NCBI GenBank assembly: GCA_014804245.1
Contig: JAAVAE010000058.1
Coordinates: 1-47,549 of the forward strand
Source of the DNA: Lachnospiraceae bacterium
GTDB lineage: Bacteria > Bacillota > Clostridia > Lachnospirales > Lachnospiraceae
Direction of reading: 5' to 3'
Length of the DNA: 47,549 bases
Within the stretch, counting starts at the first letter, position 1. Every line of letters starts with the position of its first letter. A model generated the notes under the pieces. That model saw nothing but the letters and a program-made list of their open reading frames with translations. It did not search any database and was not told the DNA's origin. Positions 6,856 to 16,127 of this stretch are shown one piece after another. The position numbers and the translations under genes are program-made.

Positions 6856-8619
6856 ATGAAGAAAACGAATCTTTTTGGCAAAATCAGATATATTTTTGAC
6901 CAGAAGCAGAAAAAGCAGTTGATGATACTTGGTGTCATGATTTTTTTCGGAGGACTTTTGGAAACATTGGGCGTGGGAGGTATGATTCCGGTGGTGACGG
7001 CGCTTCTCACCCCGGAGGAACTGATGGAATATGTTAACAGGTATGAAATCCTGCAGACGCTCTGTGAACGTTTTCATATTCAGGATACCGGTCAGATTAC
7101 ACTGGCATTGATCATCTTGCTTATGGCGGTTTATGTAATTAAGAATTCGTACATCTTATTTCTGACTTATAAACAGAACTCCTTTATTACCCAGAATAGA
7201 AATAAAATGATCAGTCGCGTTATGGCGGAATTTTTAAACAGACCTTATGAAAAATATCTGGGGGCAGATATTCCGACGGTGTTCCGTATCACCGACAGTG
7301 ATATCCCGCAGACTTTTTCGCTGATGCTGGCAATGCTCCAGCTTGCCAGTGAAATAGTGGTATCTTTGCTTATTTTTATTGTGTTGCTTTGGCAGAGTGT
7401 ATCCATGACGCTGTTCATCATCGCCGTATTCGGAGTGCTGACTTTGTTTATCATCAAAGTGTTCAAGCCTGCACTGAATAGAATCGGTGCCCAGAATCAG
7501 GCGATTCAGTCCCGCATTGCCAAATGGAGGATTCAGGCGACTTATGGTCTTAAGGATGTCAAGGTCTTAAACAGGGAAGAATTTTTTGTGAGAAATTATT
7601 ATGAAACCGGCAGAATTGGGGCAGATGTAGGCAGGAATTACGCAGTGCTGAATAACACGCCAAGGCTTTTGATTGAGACGGTGTTTATTGTCAGTGTATT
7701 GTCCTTCGTGGCAATATTTGTTGGCAGAGGCGGTGATACCGGGGCAATCTCAAAGACGATAGCGACCTTCGGTGTGGCGGCAATCAGGGTGTTGCCCAGC
7801 GTGAACAGGATTAACACTTACATTACGGAAATTGCTTATACTCAGCCCAGCCTTGATTTTGTATATGAAAATCTGCAGGAGGGCATGAAGACAGATGCTA
7901 TGTTAGCTGAGAGAAAGGCAAATTCTCAGGTAGAAAAGCTGAAGCTGGAGGATAAGATTGAACTGAATCATATCAGTTTCCACTATCCTGATTCCGAAAA
8001 GGCAATTTTCAAAGATGCGCATATGATTGTGCCTAAAGGAAAATCTGTGGGTATCATCGGTGCTTCCGGTGCAGGAAAATCCACGATTGTGGATGTGCTT
8101 TTGGGACTTTTGCATGCGCAGGAGGGAGAAATAACCTGTGACGGTGTGAATATTTTCAAAAATTACGAATCCTGGCTGGCACAGGTGGGATATATTCCAC
8201 AGTCCATTTATCTGATAGATGAATCCATCAGGGACAACATCGCGTTTGGAATTGATGCCGATAAAATTGACGATAAGAGAATATGGGAAGTGCTGGAGGA
8301 AGCCCAGCTGCGGGAATTTATCGAGGAACTGCCCGAAGGACTGGACACTACCATAGGTGACAGAGGCGTGCGCCTTTCGGGAGGACAGAGACAGCGCATC
8401 GGTATTGCCAGAGCGCTTTATAATGATCCTGAGATATTAGTGTTTGACGAGGCAACATCCGCTCTTGATAATGACACAGAGGCAGCAGTCATGGAAGCAG
8501 TGAACAGCTTCCACGGGAAAAAGACGATGATCATTATTGCCCATAGATTAAATACCATTGAAAAGTGTGATATTATATATAAGGTAGAGGATGCAAAACT
8601 GGTGGAAACTACATTATAA
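6856..8619 (+). CDS. PglK-like ABC exporter (fused permease and ATPase)
   Basis: This 587-residue half-transporter has an N-terminal six-helix permease domain (about 20-320) and a C-terminal ATPase domain. Walker A GASGAGKS is at 402-409, the signature LSGGQ at 507-511, and Walker B ILVFDE at 527-532. It most resembles lipid-linked oligosaccharide flippases of the PglK/MsbA type, consistent with an N-terminus containing KIRYIFDQKQKKQL. It probably works as a homodimer that flips a glycolipid intermediate. AAAGGAG precedes ATG 6856 closely. It is the first gene of the long operon, downstream of a promoter and repeat leader. A paralogue lies at 39575. Other substrates such as peptides are possible, but the context favours glycans. 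Confidence 0.9.
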   Translation: MKKTNLFGKIRYIFDQKQKKQLMILGVMIFFGGLLETLGVGGMIPVVTALLTPEELMEYVNRYEILQTLCERFHIQDTGQITLALIILLMAVYVIKNSYILFLTYKQNSFITQNRNKMISRVMAEFLNRPYEKYLGADIPTVFRITDSDIPQTFSLMLAMLQLASEIVVSLLIFIVLLWQSVSMTLFIIAVFGVLTLFIIKVFKPALNRIGAQNQAIQSRIAKWRIQATYGLKDVKVLNREEFFVRNYYETGRIGADVGRNYAVLNNTPRLLIETVFIVSVLSFVAIFVGRGGDTGAISKTIATFGVAAIRVLPSVNRINTYITEIAYTQPSLDFVYENLQEGMKTDAMLAERKANSQVEKLKLEDKIELNHISFHYPDSEKAIFKDAHMIVPKGKSVGIIGASGAGKSTIVDVLLGLLHAQEGEITCDGVNIFKNYESWLAQVGYIPQSIYLIDESIRDNIAFGIDADKIDDKRIWEVLEEAQLREFIEELPEGLDTTIGDRGVRLSGGQRQRIGIARALYNDPEILVFDEATSALDNDTEAAVMEAVNSFHGKKTMIIIAHRLNTIEKCDIIYKVEDAKLVETTL

Positions 8620-8640
8620 AAGCCGGTTGGAGGATTTCAT

Positions 8641-9678
8641 ATGATTGGAACGGAATTGTTAAAAGGACAGGGACTTGGCAATCAGCTGTTCTGTTATGTC
8701 ACGACAAGATGTATTGCCATGGATAACAACCTACCTTTCAGTATTCTGGGAAGTGAAACGGTAGCAAACAATATACACAGCAACTGCGGCATGTATTTTA
8801 TGGAGCTGGATTATGGCATTCCTTCTTCCAAGGAGGATTATCGTCAGGTATATTATGAAAAAGAGGATCGTATCTATACTGGCAATTCCAGACATGACCT
8901 AACACATGGCTGCTATGTTACTGGAGTGGATGAAAAACTCATGCATCCGGAAGATAATACATTACTTTATGGAAATATGCAGGCGGAAAGCTATTATATA
9001 AAATATAAAGAAGAGATCCGCCAGTGGCTCAAGGTGAAAGAGGAATACGACTGCATGGAATACAGCAGGGACAACCTGTGTATTCTTCATTTGCGGTGCA
9101 GTGATTATTTGGATTGTCCCGAACTCTACCTGAGAAAGAAGTATTGGAAGGACGGTATCCGGAATATGAAGAAGATCAATCCGGATATGGAATTTATGAT
9201 CATCACTAATGACGTCAAGGAAGCAAGTAAGATTCTGCCGGGGATTCCAGCATATAATTTTGATCTGGCGAAGGATTATTCCATTATAAAGAATGCAAAG
9301 TATCTGCTTCTTTCCAATTCTTCCTTTGCATACTTCCCGGCATTCACCAGCACTACGGTTAAATATATACTTGCTCCTAAATATTGGGCAAGGCATAATG
9401 TCTCGGATGGGTATTGGGCATCGGAACAAAATATTTACGAGGGATGGCATTATCAGGACAGAAGCGGAAAGGTCTTTACTTATGAAGAGTGCCTTGAAGA
9501 ACTGCAGGAATATAAAAATAAATCACCCCTGTATCGGACGTTAAATAAGAAGCCAGAGGGAGCGGCGCTTTTGCAGGAAGAGATGAAAACCAAAATCCGC
9601 TATGGAAGACATTGGATGCTTAGGATTTTGCGCAGTATCAAAAGAAGACTAAAACTTATGCTGAAGCGAAAGGCATAG
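8641..9678 (+). CDS. Divergent GT11-like glycosyltransferase
   Basis: This 345-residue protein keeps the GT11 plan but not its exact motifs. It has GQGLGNQLFCYV near the N-terminus (10-20), HLRCSDY (150-156) where HVRRGDY is expected, and LLLSNSSFAYFPAF where the SSFSWW motif usually lies. The C-terminal 60 residues are strongly basic and may hold it at the membrane. A fucosyltransferase-related activity is likely, but the donor may not be GDP-fucose because the second Arg of the motif is Cys. GGAGG lies 7 bases before ATG 8641. It sits between the ABC exporter and a DUF5672 gene, an order mirrored near 37888-41335. Confidence 0.7.
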   Translation: MIGTELLKGQGLGNQLFCYVTTRCIAMDNNLPFSILGSETVANNIHSNCGMYFMELDYGIPSSKEDYRQVYYEKEDRIYTGNSRHDLTHGCYVTGVDEKLMHPEDNTLLYGNMQAESYYIKYKEEIRQWLKVKEEYDCMEYSRDNLCILHLRCSDYLDCPELYLRKKYWKDGIRNMKKINPDMEFMIITNDVKEASKILPGIPAYNFDLAKDYSIIKNAKYLLLSNSSFAYFPAFTSTTVKYILAPKYWARHNVSDGYWASEQNIYEGWHYQDRSGKVFTYEECLEELQEYKNKSPLYRTLNKKPEGAALLQEEMKTKIRYGRHWMLRILRSIKRRLKLMLKRKA

Positions 9679-9698
9679 GATTATGATATGAGGTTAAG

Positions 9699-10454
9699 AT
9701 GACAAATACAAACAAGCGAAAACTGCCCAATGTAACGCTGGCAGCCATGACCAGCGTCAAAGTGTATGAAACGATTAAAGCTTTGGAGTATAGTATGCAG
9801 GGAATCGAATTTGGGGAGGTGGTGCTGATCACCCACAGAAAACCCTTGATGCTGCCGGATTCCATTACTTATAAACATACTTCGAAACTAAAAGATATTG
9901 ACAGTTTCAATTACAAAATGGTATATGAGTTGGGCGATTATATCAAGACAGATTATGTTCTGCTGATTCATTATGACGGATTTGTGGTTCATCCTGAAAA
10001 GTGGCAGGATACGTTTCTTAACTATGACTATATTGGCTCACCCTGGCCTATTCCCGAACCGGGAAAGCAGCATTGCTACCACGACATTTACGGTAATCTC
10101 TGCAGGGTGGGGAACAGCGTTTCTCTGCGAAGCAAAAGGCTTCTGGATTTTCCAAGAAAGGCAGGTCTTGTCTGGGAAAAGAATGAGGATGGTTTTTATA
10201 ACGAGGATGCTTTTTTATGCTGTATGAATAAACATAGGATTGAAGAAGCGGGAATGAAAATTGCACCGGTGGAAGTGGCAAAATATTTCGGACATGAGCA
10301 CCCTGTGCCGGAGGTTCTTGATGTGGATGCCCCTTTTGTTTTTCACAAGTGGTGGGGACGAAATGAACAGTACCCCAGATTTGAAAATCCTTGGACCAAA
10401 AGATGGCGCACACTAAAGGCGGCGGTAAGACCGCTGGTTTTCTGGAGACACTGA
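9699..10454 (+). CDS. DUF5672 family protein, likely glycosyltransferase
   Basis: This 251-residue protein fits DUF5672, a family seen in glycan loci and thought to have a GT-A-like fold; its reaction is unproven. It starts LPNVTLAAMTSVKVYETIKA and includes LLIHYDGFVVHPEKW, YDYIGSPWPIP, RVGNSVSLRS and NEDAFLCC, then FVFHKWWGR near the end. The repeated acidic and aromatic motifs resemble a nucleotide-sugar and acceptor pocket. GAGG lies 5 bases before ATG 9699. A strong paralogue lies at 37888-38673. It probably adds a sugar to the lipid-linked unit. The family assignment is firmer than the function. Confidence 0.8.
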   Translation: MTNTNKRKLPNVTLAAMTSVKVYETIKALEYSMQGIEFGEVVLITHRKPLMLPDSITYKHTSKLKDIDSFNYKMVYELGDYIKTDYVLLIHYDGFVVHPEKWQDTFLNYDYIGSPWPIPEPGKQHCYHDIYGNLCRVGNSVSLRSKRLLDFPRKAGLVWEKNEDGFYNEDAFLCCMNKHRIEEAGMKIAPVEVAKYFGHEHPVPEVLDVDAPFVFHKWWGRNEQYPRFENPWTKRWRTLKAAVRPLVFWRH

Positions 10455-10511
10455 TTTGGGCAAAGAAAATATCTGGCAGGATGTTTCCTGTTAGAAATAG
10501 GAGATGGACAG

Positions 10512-11453
10512 ATGGTATATGATTGTATTCCGTTTTTCAATGAACTTGATATCTTAAAGCTGCGGCTGAATATCTTAAATCCTATTGTGGACAAGTTTCT
10601 TATAGAAGAAGCAACGGTGACTTTCTCAGGAGAACCCAAAGAGCTATGCTTTGAAAAAAATAAGGCAATGTTCCAGGAATTTCTTCCCAAGATTGAATAT
10701 ATTGTGGTGGATGATTCTCCGGTAGATGCCACTACCCATTTCAGGGACAATTTTCAGAAGAACGCCTTGGTGAGAGGGCTGGAAGACGCTGCGGAGGATG
10801 ATGTAATCATTTTAAGCGATGTGGATGAGATACCCAATCCCAAAGTGTTAAAGGAAATTATCGCCGGATTTGATCCTGGTAAGGTCTATCATCTTGCTCA
10901 GAGAATGTTCTATTGCTTTATTAATATGGAGGAAGTGTCAGGAAGCCTTCTTTCTATTACTGGGGAATTCCCGGGAGTGGAAAGAAAAATGTGGCTGGGT
11001 ACCAAGATCTTCAGTAAGAAAAGCATTCCCGAAAAGGGAATCATTAAGCTGAGGGAGGCTTCTACCACGGCGCCTAATGCAGTGCGTGTTGCAGACGGAG
11101 GCTGGCATTTCGGCTATATGGGAAGCCGGCAGGAGAGGGATGTGTCCAAGCGGATTGGAACAAAGGTGGTGGCAGCCGCCCATCAGGAATACAATAATCA
11201 GGATATTCTGGCGGAAGCCAGAGACAGACTGATCTTAGGACAGGACATGTTCGGCAGGGATGCAAGATTTGAACGGGTGGAGGTGGATGAGAGCTACCCG
11301 GAATATCTCCTTGAACATATAGAAGAATATCAGTATCTGATTATGCCGCCGGTAAGCAGGGGAAGGCAGATCTATACAAAGGTTTCCATGAAGGTGAAGC
11401 GGTTTTTCAGGAAGGCGGTAAGGAAAATAAAGCGCACGTTGGGGAAGCGATAA
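10512..11453 (+). CDS. GT17 family N-acetylglucosaminyltransferase-like protein
   Basis: This 313-residue protein matches GT17, the family that includes animal MGAT3, which adds bisecting GlcNAc to N-glycans; bacterial members occur in glycan loci. It begins MVYDCIPFFNELDILKLRL, with EATVTFSGEPK and then a run ending in ILSDVDEIPNP, which holds the DxD-type motif (SDVDE). GGWHFGYMG follows in the second half. The C-terminal 30 residues are very basic. AGGAG lies 8 bases before ATG 10512. A beta-1,4-GlcNAc or related transfer is the best guess by family, but the bacterial specificity is unknown. Confidence 0.8.
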   Translation: MVYDCIPFFNELDILKLRLNILNPIVDKFLIEEATVTFSGEPKELCFEKNKAMFQEFLPKIEYIVVDDSPVDATTHFRDNFQKNALVRGLEDAAEDDVIILSDVDEIPNPKVLKEIIAGFDPGKVYHLAQRMFYCFINMEEVSGSLLSITGEFPGVERKMWLGTKIFSKKSIPEKGIIKLREASTTAPNAVRVADGGWHFGYMGSRQERDVSKRIGTKVVAAAHQEYNNQDILAEARDRLILGQDMFGRDARFERVEVDESYPEYLLEHIEEYQYLIMPPVSRGRQIYTKVSMKVKRFFRKAVRKIKRTLGKR

Positions 11454-11472
11454 TCCAGTTTCGAGGTGCAGA

Positions 11473-12882
11473 ATGAATCAGAAAAACAAGGTGATAGAAG
11501 AATACGGGCTGTGGTTTGCTGATTTGGTGACGATAGGAATATCTTTTGTTCTGGCAACCTATATCCGGTACGGTAATTTCCGTGATATGCAAGATAAGGG
11601 GATACACTTTCAAGTGTGTCTGCTTCTTTTGCTTTTCTGCACCATTTATACCTTTTTTATTTCATGGAACAGAAACTTTGTAAAAAGAGGAATAAAGAAG
11701 GAAGTTTACGAGATTTTGAAATATAATGTCATTATGATTCTGGTGGTACAGACCATTATGACCTTTTTAAAGTGGGCGGATCCATTTTCGCGTCTCGTGA
11801 CGGTATACTTTACTGTCATCAATGTGATACTGACGGTTTTCGTACATTTGCTGATAAAAAAAGGAATGCGCATGCATTATCGTTCGGACTTATCCAGAAT
11901 TAAAGTTCTGGTAATTACTCAGCGGGCAATGGCAGAGGAAGTGGTAAAACATCTGAAGGACAATCTGGATATGAATTTCCAGATTGTACAGGTTGCCTGC
12001 CCGGAGTGCAGTATGCCGGAGGAGACAGGCGGCATTTCCATAATACCTCTGAAAGAGGGGTTTATGGAAGATGTGACCTATATGGCGCTGGATGAGGTGT
12101 TTATTTATGCGCCGGAATTGAGTCAGAAACGGATTCAGATTATGATTAACGGATTTGATGAGATGGGGGTGGATTGTCATTATTGTCTGGAACTTCCCGG
12201 AACCCATTCAGAGAGAAGCAAGATGGACAATTTCGGAAGCTACTCCGTTATTACCTATACAAGATTTCAAAGCAGTTATAAGAGACTTTTGATCAAGCGG
12301 GTGATGGATATTTTGGGAGGACTGGTAGGAATGCTGATTACGTTGGTTTTCTTTCCTTTTGTTGCACTTGCCATCAAGCTTGATTCTCCGGGTCCTGTTC
12401 TGTTTTCACAGACTAGAATTGGACGCAACGGTCGTAGATTTAAGATTTACAAATTCCGCTCTATGTACATTGATGCAGAGGAGCGCAAAAAAGAGCTTGA
12501 GAAGCAGAATGAAATGCAGGGTCTGATGTTCAAGATGGAAAACGATCCGCGCATTACAAGGGTAGGGAAATTTATTAGAAAGACCAGCATTGACGAACTG
12601 CCCCAGTTTTATAATGTGGTGAAAGGGGACATGAGTCTGGTCGGTACGAGACCTCCTACCGCAGATGAATTTGAAAAATACAATCAGTACTATAGAAGGC
12701 GTATCAGCATGACCCCCGGACTTACCGGATTGTGGCAGGTCAGTGGGCGCAGTGAGATTGAAAATTTTGATGATGTGGTAAAATATGACCTTGAATATAT
12801 AGACGGATGGTCGTTGACACTGGATGTGAAGATTCTGCTTCGCACCATATGGGTGGTAATTGCAGGACGCGGGTCAAAGTAA
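11473..12882 (+). CDS. Polyprenyl-phosphate sugar-1-phosphate transferase (WbaP-like)
   Basis: This 469-residue membrane protein is of the WbaP/CpsE type, which starts repeat-unit synthesis by moving a sugar-1-phosphate from a nucleotide sugar to undecaprenyl phosphate. The N-terminal half has about four membrane segments and a Rossmann-like region. The catalytic C-terminal domain starts with KRVMDILGG (275-283) and contains KFRSMY, the DE pair at 374-375 in SIDELPQFYNV, SLVGTRPP and GLTGLWQVSGR. It is the only such enzyme in the window, so it probably primes the main polymer. The first sugar cannot be assigned (Gal, Glc or an N-acetylated sugar). CGAGG lies 6 bases before ATG 11473. Confidence 0.93.
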   Translation: MNQKNKVIEEYGLWFADLVTIGISFVLATYIRYGNFRDMQDKGIHFQVCLLLLLFCTIYTFFISWNRNFVKRGIKKEVYEILKYNVIMILVVQTIMTFLKWADPFSRLVTVYFTVINVILTVFVHLLIKKGMRMHYRSDLSRIKVLVITQRAMAEEVVKHLKDNLDMNFQIVQVACPECSMPEETGGISIIPLKEGFMEDVTYMALDEVFIYAPELSQKRIQIMINGFDEMGVDCHYCLELPGTHSERSKMDNFGSYSVITYTRFQSSYKRLLIKRVMDILGGLVGMLITLVFFPFVALAIKLDSPGPVLFSQTRIGRNGRRFKIYKFRSMYIDAEERKKELEKQNEMQGLMFKMENDPRITRVGKFIRKTSIDELPQFYNVVKGDMSLVGTRPPTADEFEKYNQYYRRRISMTPGLTGLWQVSGRSEIENFDDVVKYDLEYIDGWSLTLDVKILLRTIWVVIAGRGSK

Positions 12883-12907
12883 CCGATTGGAAGAAAAGAG
12901 GCAGCAG

Positions 12908-13972
12908 GTGAAAAAACAGGAAAAAATAAAGGTGCTCATGGTAGGACCGGACAGGGGCGTGCACGGAGGGATATCCGCTGTGGTGAACAATTACTATGAC
13001 GCCGGGCTGGACCAGAAAATCGGCTTATGTTACATTGGAACCATGGTTGAAGGAAGTAAGCTGAGAAAGCTGATTAAGGCAGTGGAAGCTTTTGCTTTAT
13101 TTTGCGTGAAGGTGCCGGGGTACCAGATTGTTCATGTCAATATGGCATCTGACAGCAGTTATTATAGAAAGTCCTTTTTTATAAGGACGGCAAAGCTTTT
13201 TGGAAAGAAAATCGTGATTCATCAGCATGGCGGTGATTTTGAGAGTTTTTACTACAAAGAGCAGGATGACCGGGGGCGCAAAAGAATAGATCGTGTGCTT
13301 TCCATGGGGGATGCATTTTTAGTATTGGCGCCGGTCTGGAAGGAGTTTTTCGGTCACATAGTGTCCAAGAACAAAATTACGGTACTGCCGGATGCAATTG
13401 GGATACCGGAATCTGTTTCCAAGGAATATGGTCAGCATAAGATCTTGTTTTTAGGGCGGCTGTGCAAAGAAAAAGGTATTGGTGAATTGCTGCAGATTAT
13501 GCCGGAAATAAAGAAAAAATACCCGGAAACAATGCTTTATCTGGGGGGAATATGGGAAGATGAAAGTCTTAGGGCGGAAGCTTGGAAATATAAGGAATAT
13601 GTTAGTTGGCTGGGATGGATTACGGGAGAAGAAAAAAGAAAATATCTGGAGATGTGCGATGTTTTTGTACTGCCATCTTATTTTGAAGGACAATCCGTAT
13701 CACTTCTTGAGGCAATGGCATTTTCTTGTGCCGTAGTGGCTTCAGAAACGGGTGGAATTCCTCAGATGATTGTGAGGGATTATACAGGTATATTGGTCAA
13801 ACCTAAGGATTCCGATTCCCTGAAGAATGGATTGGAACGAGCTCTGGCGGATGCGGAATTATGCAGGCGGCTGGGAAGGCAAGCAAGGAGAAAGGTGTCA
13901 GAAGAGTTTTCCATTGAAAAAAACATGGAAAAGCTGCTTCAGATTTACAGAGAGGTTTTAAAACTATCATGA
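12908..13972 (+). CDS. GT4 family glycosyltransferase
   Basis: This GT-B enzyme has about 354 residues. The N-terminus has KVLMVGPDRGVHGGISAVV, a glycine-rich acceptor-domain loop. The C-terminal domain has LFLGRLCKEKGIGEL and FVLPSYFEGQSVSLLEAMA, the E-x7-E type donor-binding motif of GT4, followed by ASETGGIPQMI. It likely adds an early sugar after the priming enzyme just upstream. An in-frame TTG at 12860 overlaps the previous gene, but AGAGG lies 6 bases before GTG 12908, so the GTG start is preferred. The stop overlaps the next GT2 start by 4 bases. Confidence 0.88.
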   Translation: MKKQEKIKVLMVGPDRGVHGGISAVVNNYYDAGLDQKIGLCYIGTMVEGSKLRKLIKAVEAFALFCVKVPGYQIVHVNMASDSSYYRKSFFIRTAKLFGKKIVIHQHGGDFESFYYKEQDDRGRKRIDRVLSMGDAFLVLAPVWKEFFGHIVSKNKITVLPDAIGIPESVSKEYGQHKILFLGRLCKEKGIGELLQIMPEIKKKYPETMLYLGGIWEDESLRAEAWKYKEYVSWLGWITGEEKRKYLEMCDVFVLPSYFEGQSVSLLEAMAFSCAVVASETGGIPQMIVRDYTGILVKPKDSDSLKNGLERALADAELCRRLGRQARRKVSEEFSIEKNMEKLLQIYREVLKLS

Positions 13973-15000
13973 AGGAATATAAGGTCAGCATTATAGTGCC
14001 TGTTTACAATACAGAAAAATATCTGAAACGTTGTGTGGACACTTTGGTTCATCAGAGTTATGCAAATCTGGAAATCCTGCTTGTGGATGACGGCTCTACA
14101 GATGAAAGCGGAAAGATCTGTGACGAACTTGCGAACGCCCATCAGAGGATAAAGGTCATTCATAAGGTGAATGGAGGATTGATTTCCGCGTGGAAAAAGG
14201 GCGTGGAGGAGAGCACAGGGGAATATATCAGTTTCGTGGACAGCGATGACTGGGTGGAGCTTAATATGATTGAGGAGATGGCAGCTTATCTTACGGGGAA
14301 TCCAAGAGAAATCATTGCCAGCGACTATGTGATTGAAAGGGAAGGCGGCGGTAAACAATATATCTGGCAGCAGCTTTCACCGGGGGAATATGACAGGGAA
14401 GCGATGGAGAGGGAAGTAATACCGAATCTTTTGGGAAAAGAATGGCGGTATATAACCATATCACGCTGCATGAAATTGATTGCAAGGAAACTGATTATAG
14501 ACAATTATAAATATAGTGATCCTGTCATTCGTACAGCCGAGGACACGACGATCATGCTACCCTCCCTGATTGACTGTGAACGTCTTGTAGTTATGGACCA
14601 TAAAGCCTATTATCATTATCTTTACGTGACAAGTTCCATGATTCATAAATATGATAAGGGAATGTATGAGAATATGAGGTTGCTGCGCCGGATCACACAA
14701 CAGATCATTTGTGATAAGTTTCAAGGTCAAAAGCAGGAAGAAATGTTGAAAAAGGCAGATCAGGAGCATATTTTCATGTTGTTTCTTGCCATTAAGAATG
14801 AGGCAAGGGGCAATCCGGGAGGATACAGAAAGAATATCGCAGCAATTTGCACGGACACAGAAACCAGACAAATATGCCGGAATACAAAAGTAGAGGTTAG
14901 GGAGAAGTCTAACCGGCTGCTGTATCTGGTACTGCGGCATCCGGGCGGATTTACGATAAGCCTCCTTAGGCTGGCGATGATTCTCTATTACAGAAGATAG
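13969..15000 (+). CDS. GT2 family glycosyltransferase
   Basis: This 343-residue GT-A enzyme has SIIVPVYNTEKYL, LLVDDGSTDESG and FVDSDDWVE as the metal and donor site. The usual SAARN segment after NGG is replaced by LISAWKKG, which separates it from the neighbouring GT2 proteins and suggests a different subgroup or acceptor. A later TAEDTTIMLPSL resembles the family's ED motif. It is translationally coupled to the GT4 gene by an ATGA overlap. It probably adds one sugar to the repeat unit, with specificity unknown. Confidence 0.87.
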   Translation: MKEYKVSIIVPVYNTEKYLKRCVDTLVHQSYANLEILLVDDGSTDESGKICDELANAHQRIKVIHKVNGGLISAWKKGVEESTGEYISFVDSDDWVELNMIEEMAAYLTGNPREIIASDYVIEREGGGKQYIWQQLSPGEYDREAMEREVIPNLLGKEWRYITISRCMKLIARKLIIDNYKYSDPVIRTAEDTTIMLPSLIDCERLVVMDHKAYYHYLYVTSSMIHKYDKGMYENMRLLRRITQQIICDKFQGQKQEEMLKKADQEHIFMLFLAIKNEARGNPGGYRKNIAAICTDTETRQICRNTKVEVREKSNRLLYLVLRHPGGFTISLLRLAMILYYRR

Positions 15001-15051
15001 TATATAATAAAAGGAAAATAGTACAGTCGAAAACAGGAAAGGAAAGCCGGG

Positions 15052-16089
15052 ATGAGCCAGTTGCTAAAAGAAAAACCGCTGATCAGCGTCATTGTTCCGG
15101 TTTATAACGGACAGAATTATCTCAAAAAATGTATAGATAGTATAGAGAGTCAGACTTATGATAATTTAGAAGTGATTATCGTCAATGATGGCTCCACAGA
15201 CGGAACCGGAGAAATATGCAGGCATCTTCAGGAAGAATATGAAAATATCAGGGTCATCCTGACAAACGATGAGGGGGTCTCTGTGGCAAGAAATGCGGGA
15301 CTTGAGCGGATGACGGGAGAGTTCGTGACTTTTGTGGATGCGGATGACAGAGTTTTTCCAGATATGATAAGCGTGCTATACTCCTGTATAACAGAGACGG
15401 ACAGTGACATTGCCGGCTGCGGTTTTTTCACATGGAGTAAGGAAGAGGAGATGAAGGACTTTACCCCTGCAGCGGAGGGTAATAGCAGGAAGACCTATAC
15501 TCCTGCAGAATTTCTGACCGAAGGAATACTTGAGGGAAACAGCCGATGCTGGAGCAAGCTCTATAAATGTGCTTCAATAGGAAAAATTCGATTCAGACAG
15601 GAGATTACTATTGGAGAGGATATGTTGTTTCTTGTGGATTTAATGCCTGGGGTGTGCCGGGTGGCGGAGATACCGTATAAAGGATATGGATATTTTCAAA
15701 ATCCTACAGGTACCATGAACAGGGATTTCCGTCCCAAATATATGGACCAGATTACCTGCTGGGAGCTTGCCCGGGAAGAAATCGGCCGCATGAACATACC
15801 GGGGATGGATGAGGAGAGGCAGGGAAAAGAGCAGTTAAAAAGCCGTGTTACGGCAATTCTCATTATGGCGATTATGCTGACGGCAGGAAAGCTTGCCCGG
15901 CTTTCTGCCCGGGAAAGAAAGCGACAGAGGAATTATATTGAAATATGTCATGATAAGATAAAAGTTGAGATGCAGGTGCCGGGAGCTGTTAAGGCACTAT
16001 CGAAGGGGTACAGGGTCAAGTCAGCAATATTTGCAGCGCTGCCTGAAGTTTATTTAGGGCTGTACCATCTCTGGAAGGATAAGAGGTGA
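15052..16089 (+). CDS. GT2 family glycosyltransferase
   Basis: This 345-residue GT-A enzyme has SVIVPVYNGQNYL, IVNDGSTDGTG, VSVARNAGLE and FVDADDRV. A later GEDMLFLVDLM segment corresponds to the ED motif near the acceptor site. The C-terminal part is basic and includes an Arg-rich stretch. It starts 51 bases after the previous GT2. The short AT-rich gap has AGGAAAG upstream of the start. It is probably a cytoplasmic enzyme for one linkage of the repeat unit. Confidence 0.87.
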   Translation: MSQLLKEKPLISVIVPVYNGQNYLKKCIDSIESQTYDNLEVIIVNDGSTDGTGEICRHLQEEYENIRVILTNDEGVSVARNAGLERMTGEFVTFVDADDRVFPDMISVLYSCITETDSDIAGCGFFTWSKEEEMKDFTPAAEGNSRKTYTPAEFLTEGILEGNSRCWSKLYKCASIGKIRFRQEITIGEDMLFLVDLMPGVCRVAEIPYKGYGYFQNPTGTMNRDFRPKYMDQITCWELAREEIGRMNIPGMDEERQGKEQLKSRVTAILIMAIMLTAGKLARLSARERKRQRNYIEICHDKIKVEMQVPGAVKALSKGYRVKSAIFAALPEVYLGLYHLWKDKR

Positions 16090-16127
16090 CAGAAATATTT
16101 GCGTCGTCTGATTGTAAGGAGGCAGGT

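Noticed and set aside
15003..15008. TATAAT in the gap before the third GT2 gene, possible internal promoter
   Set aside because: No acceptable -35 box at 16-18 bases upstream; the gap is short and AT-rich by chance.
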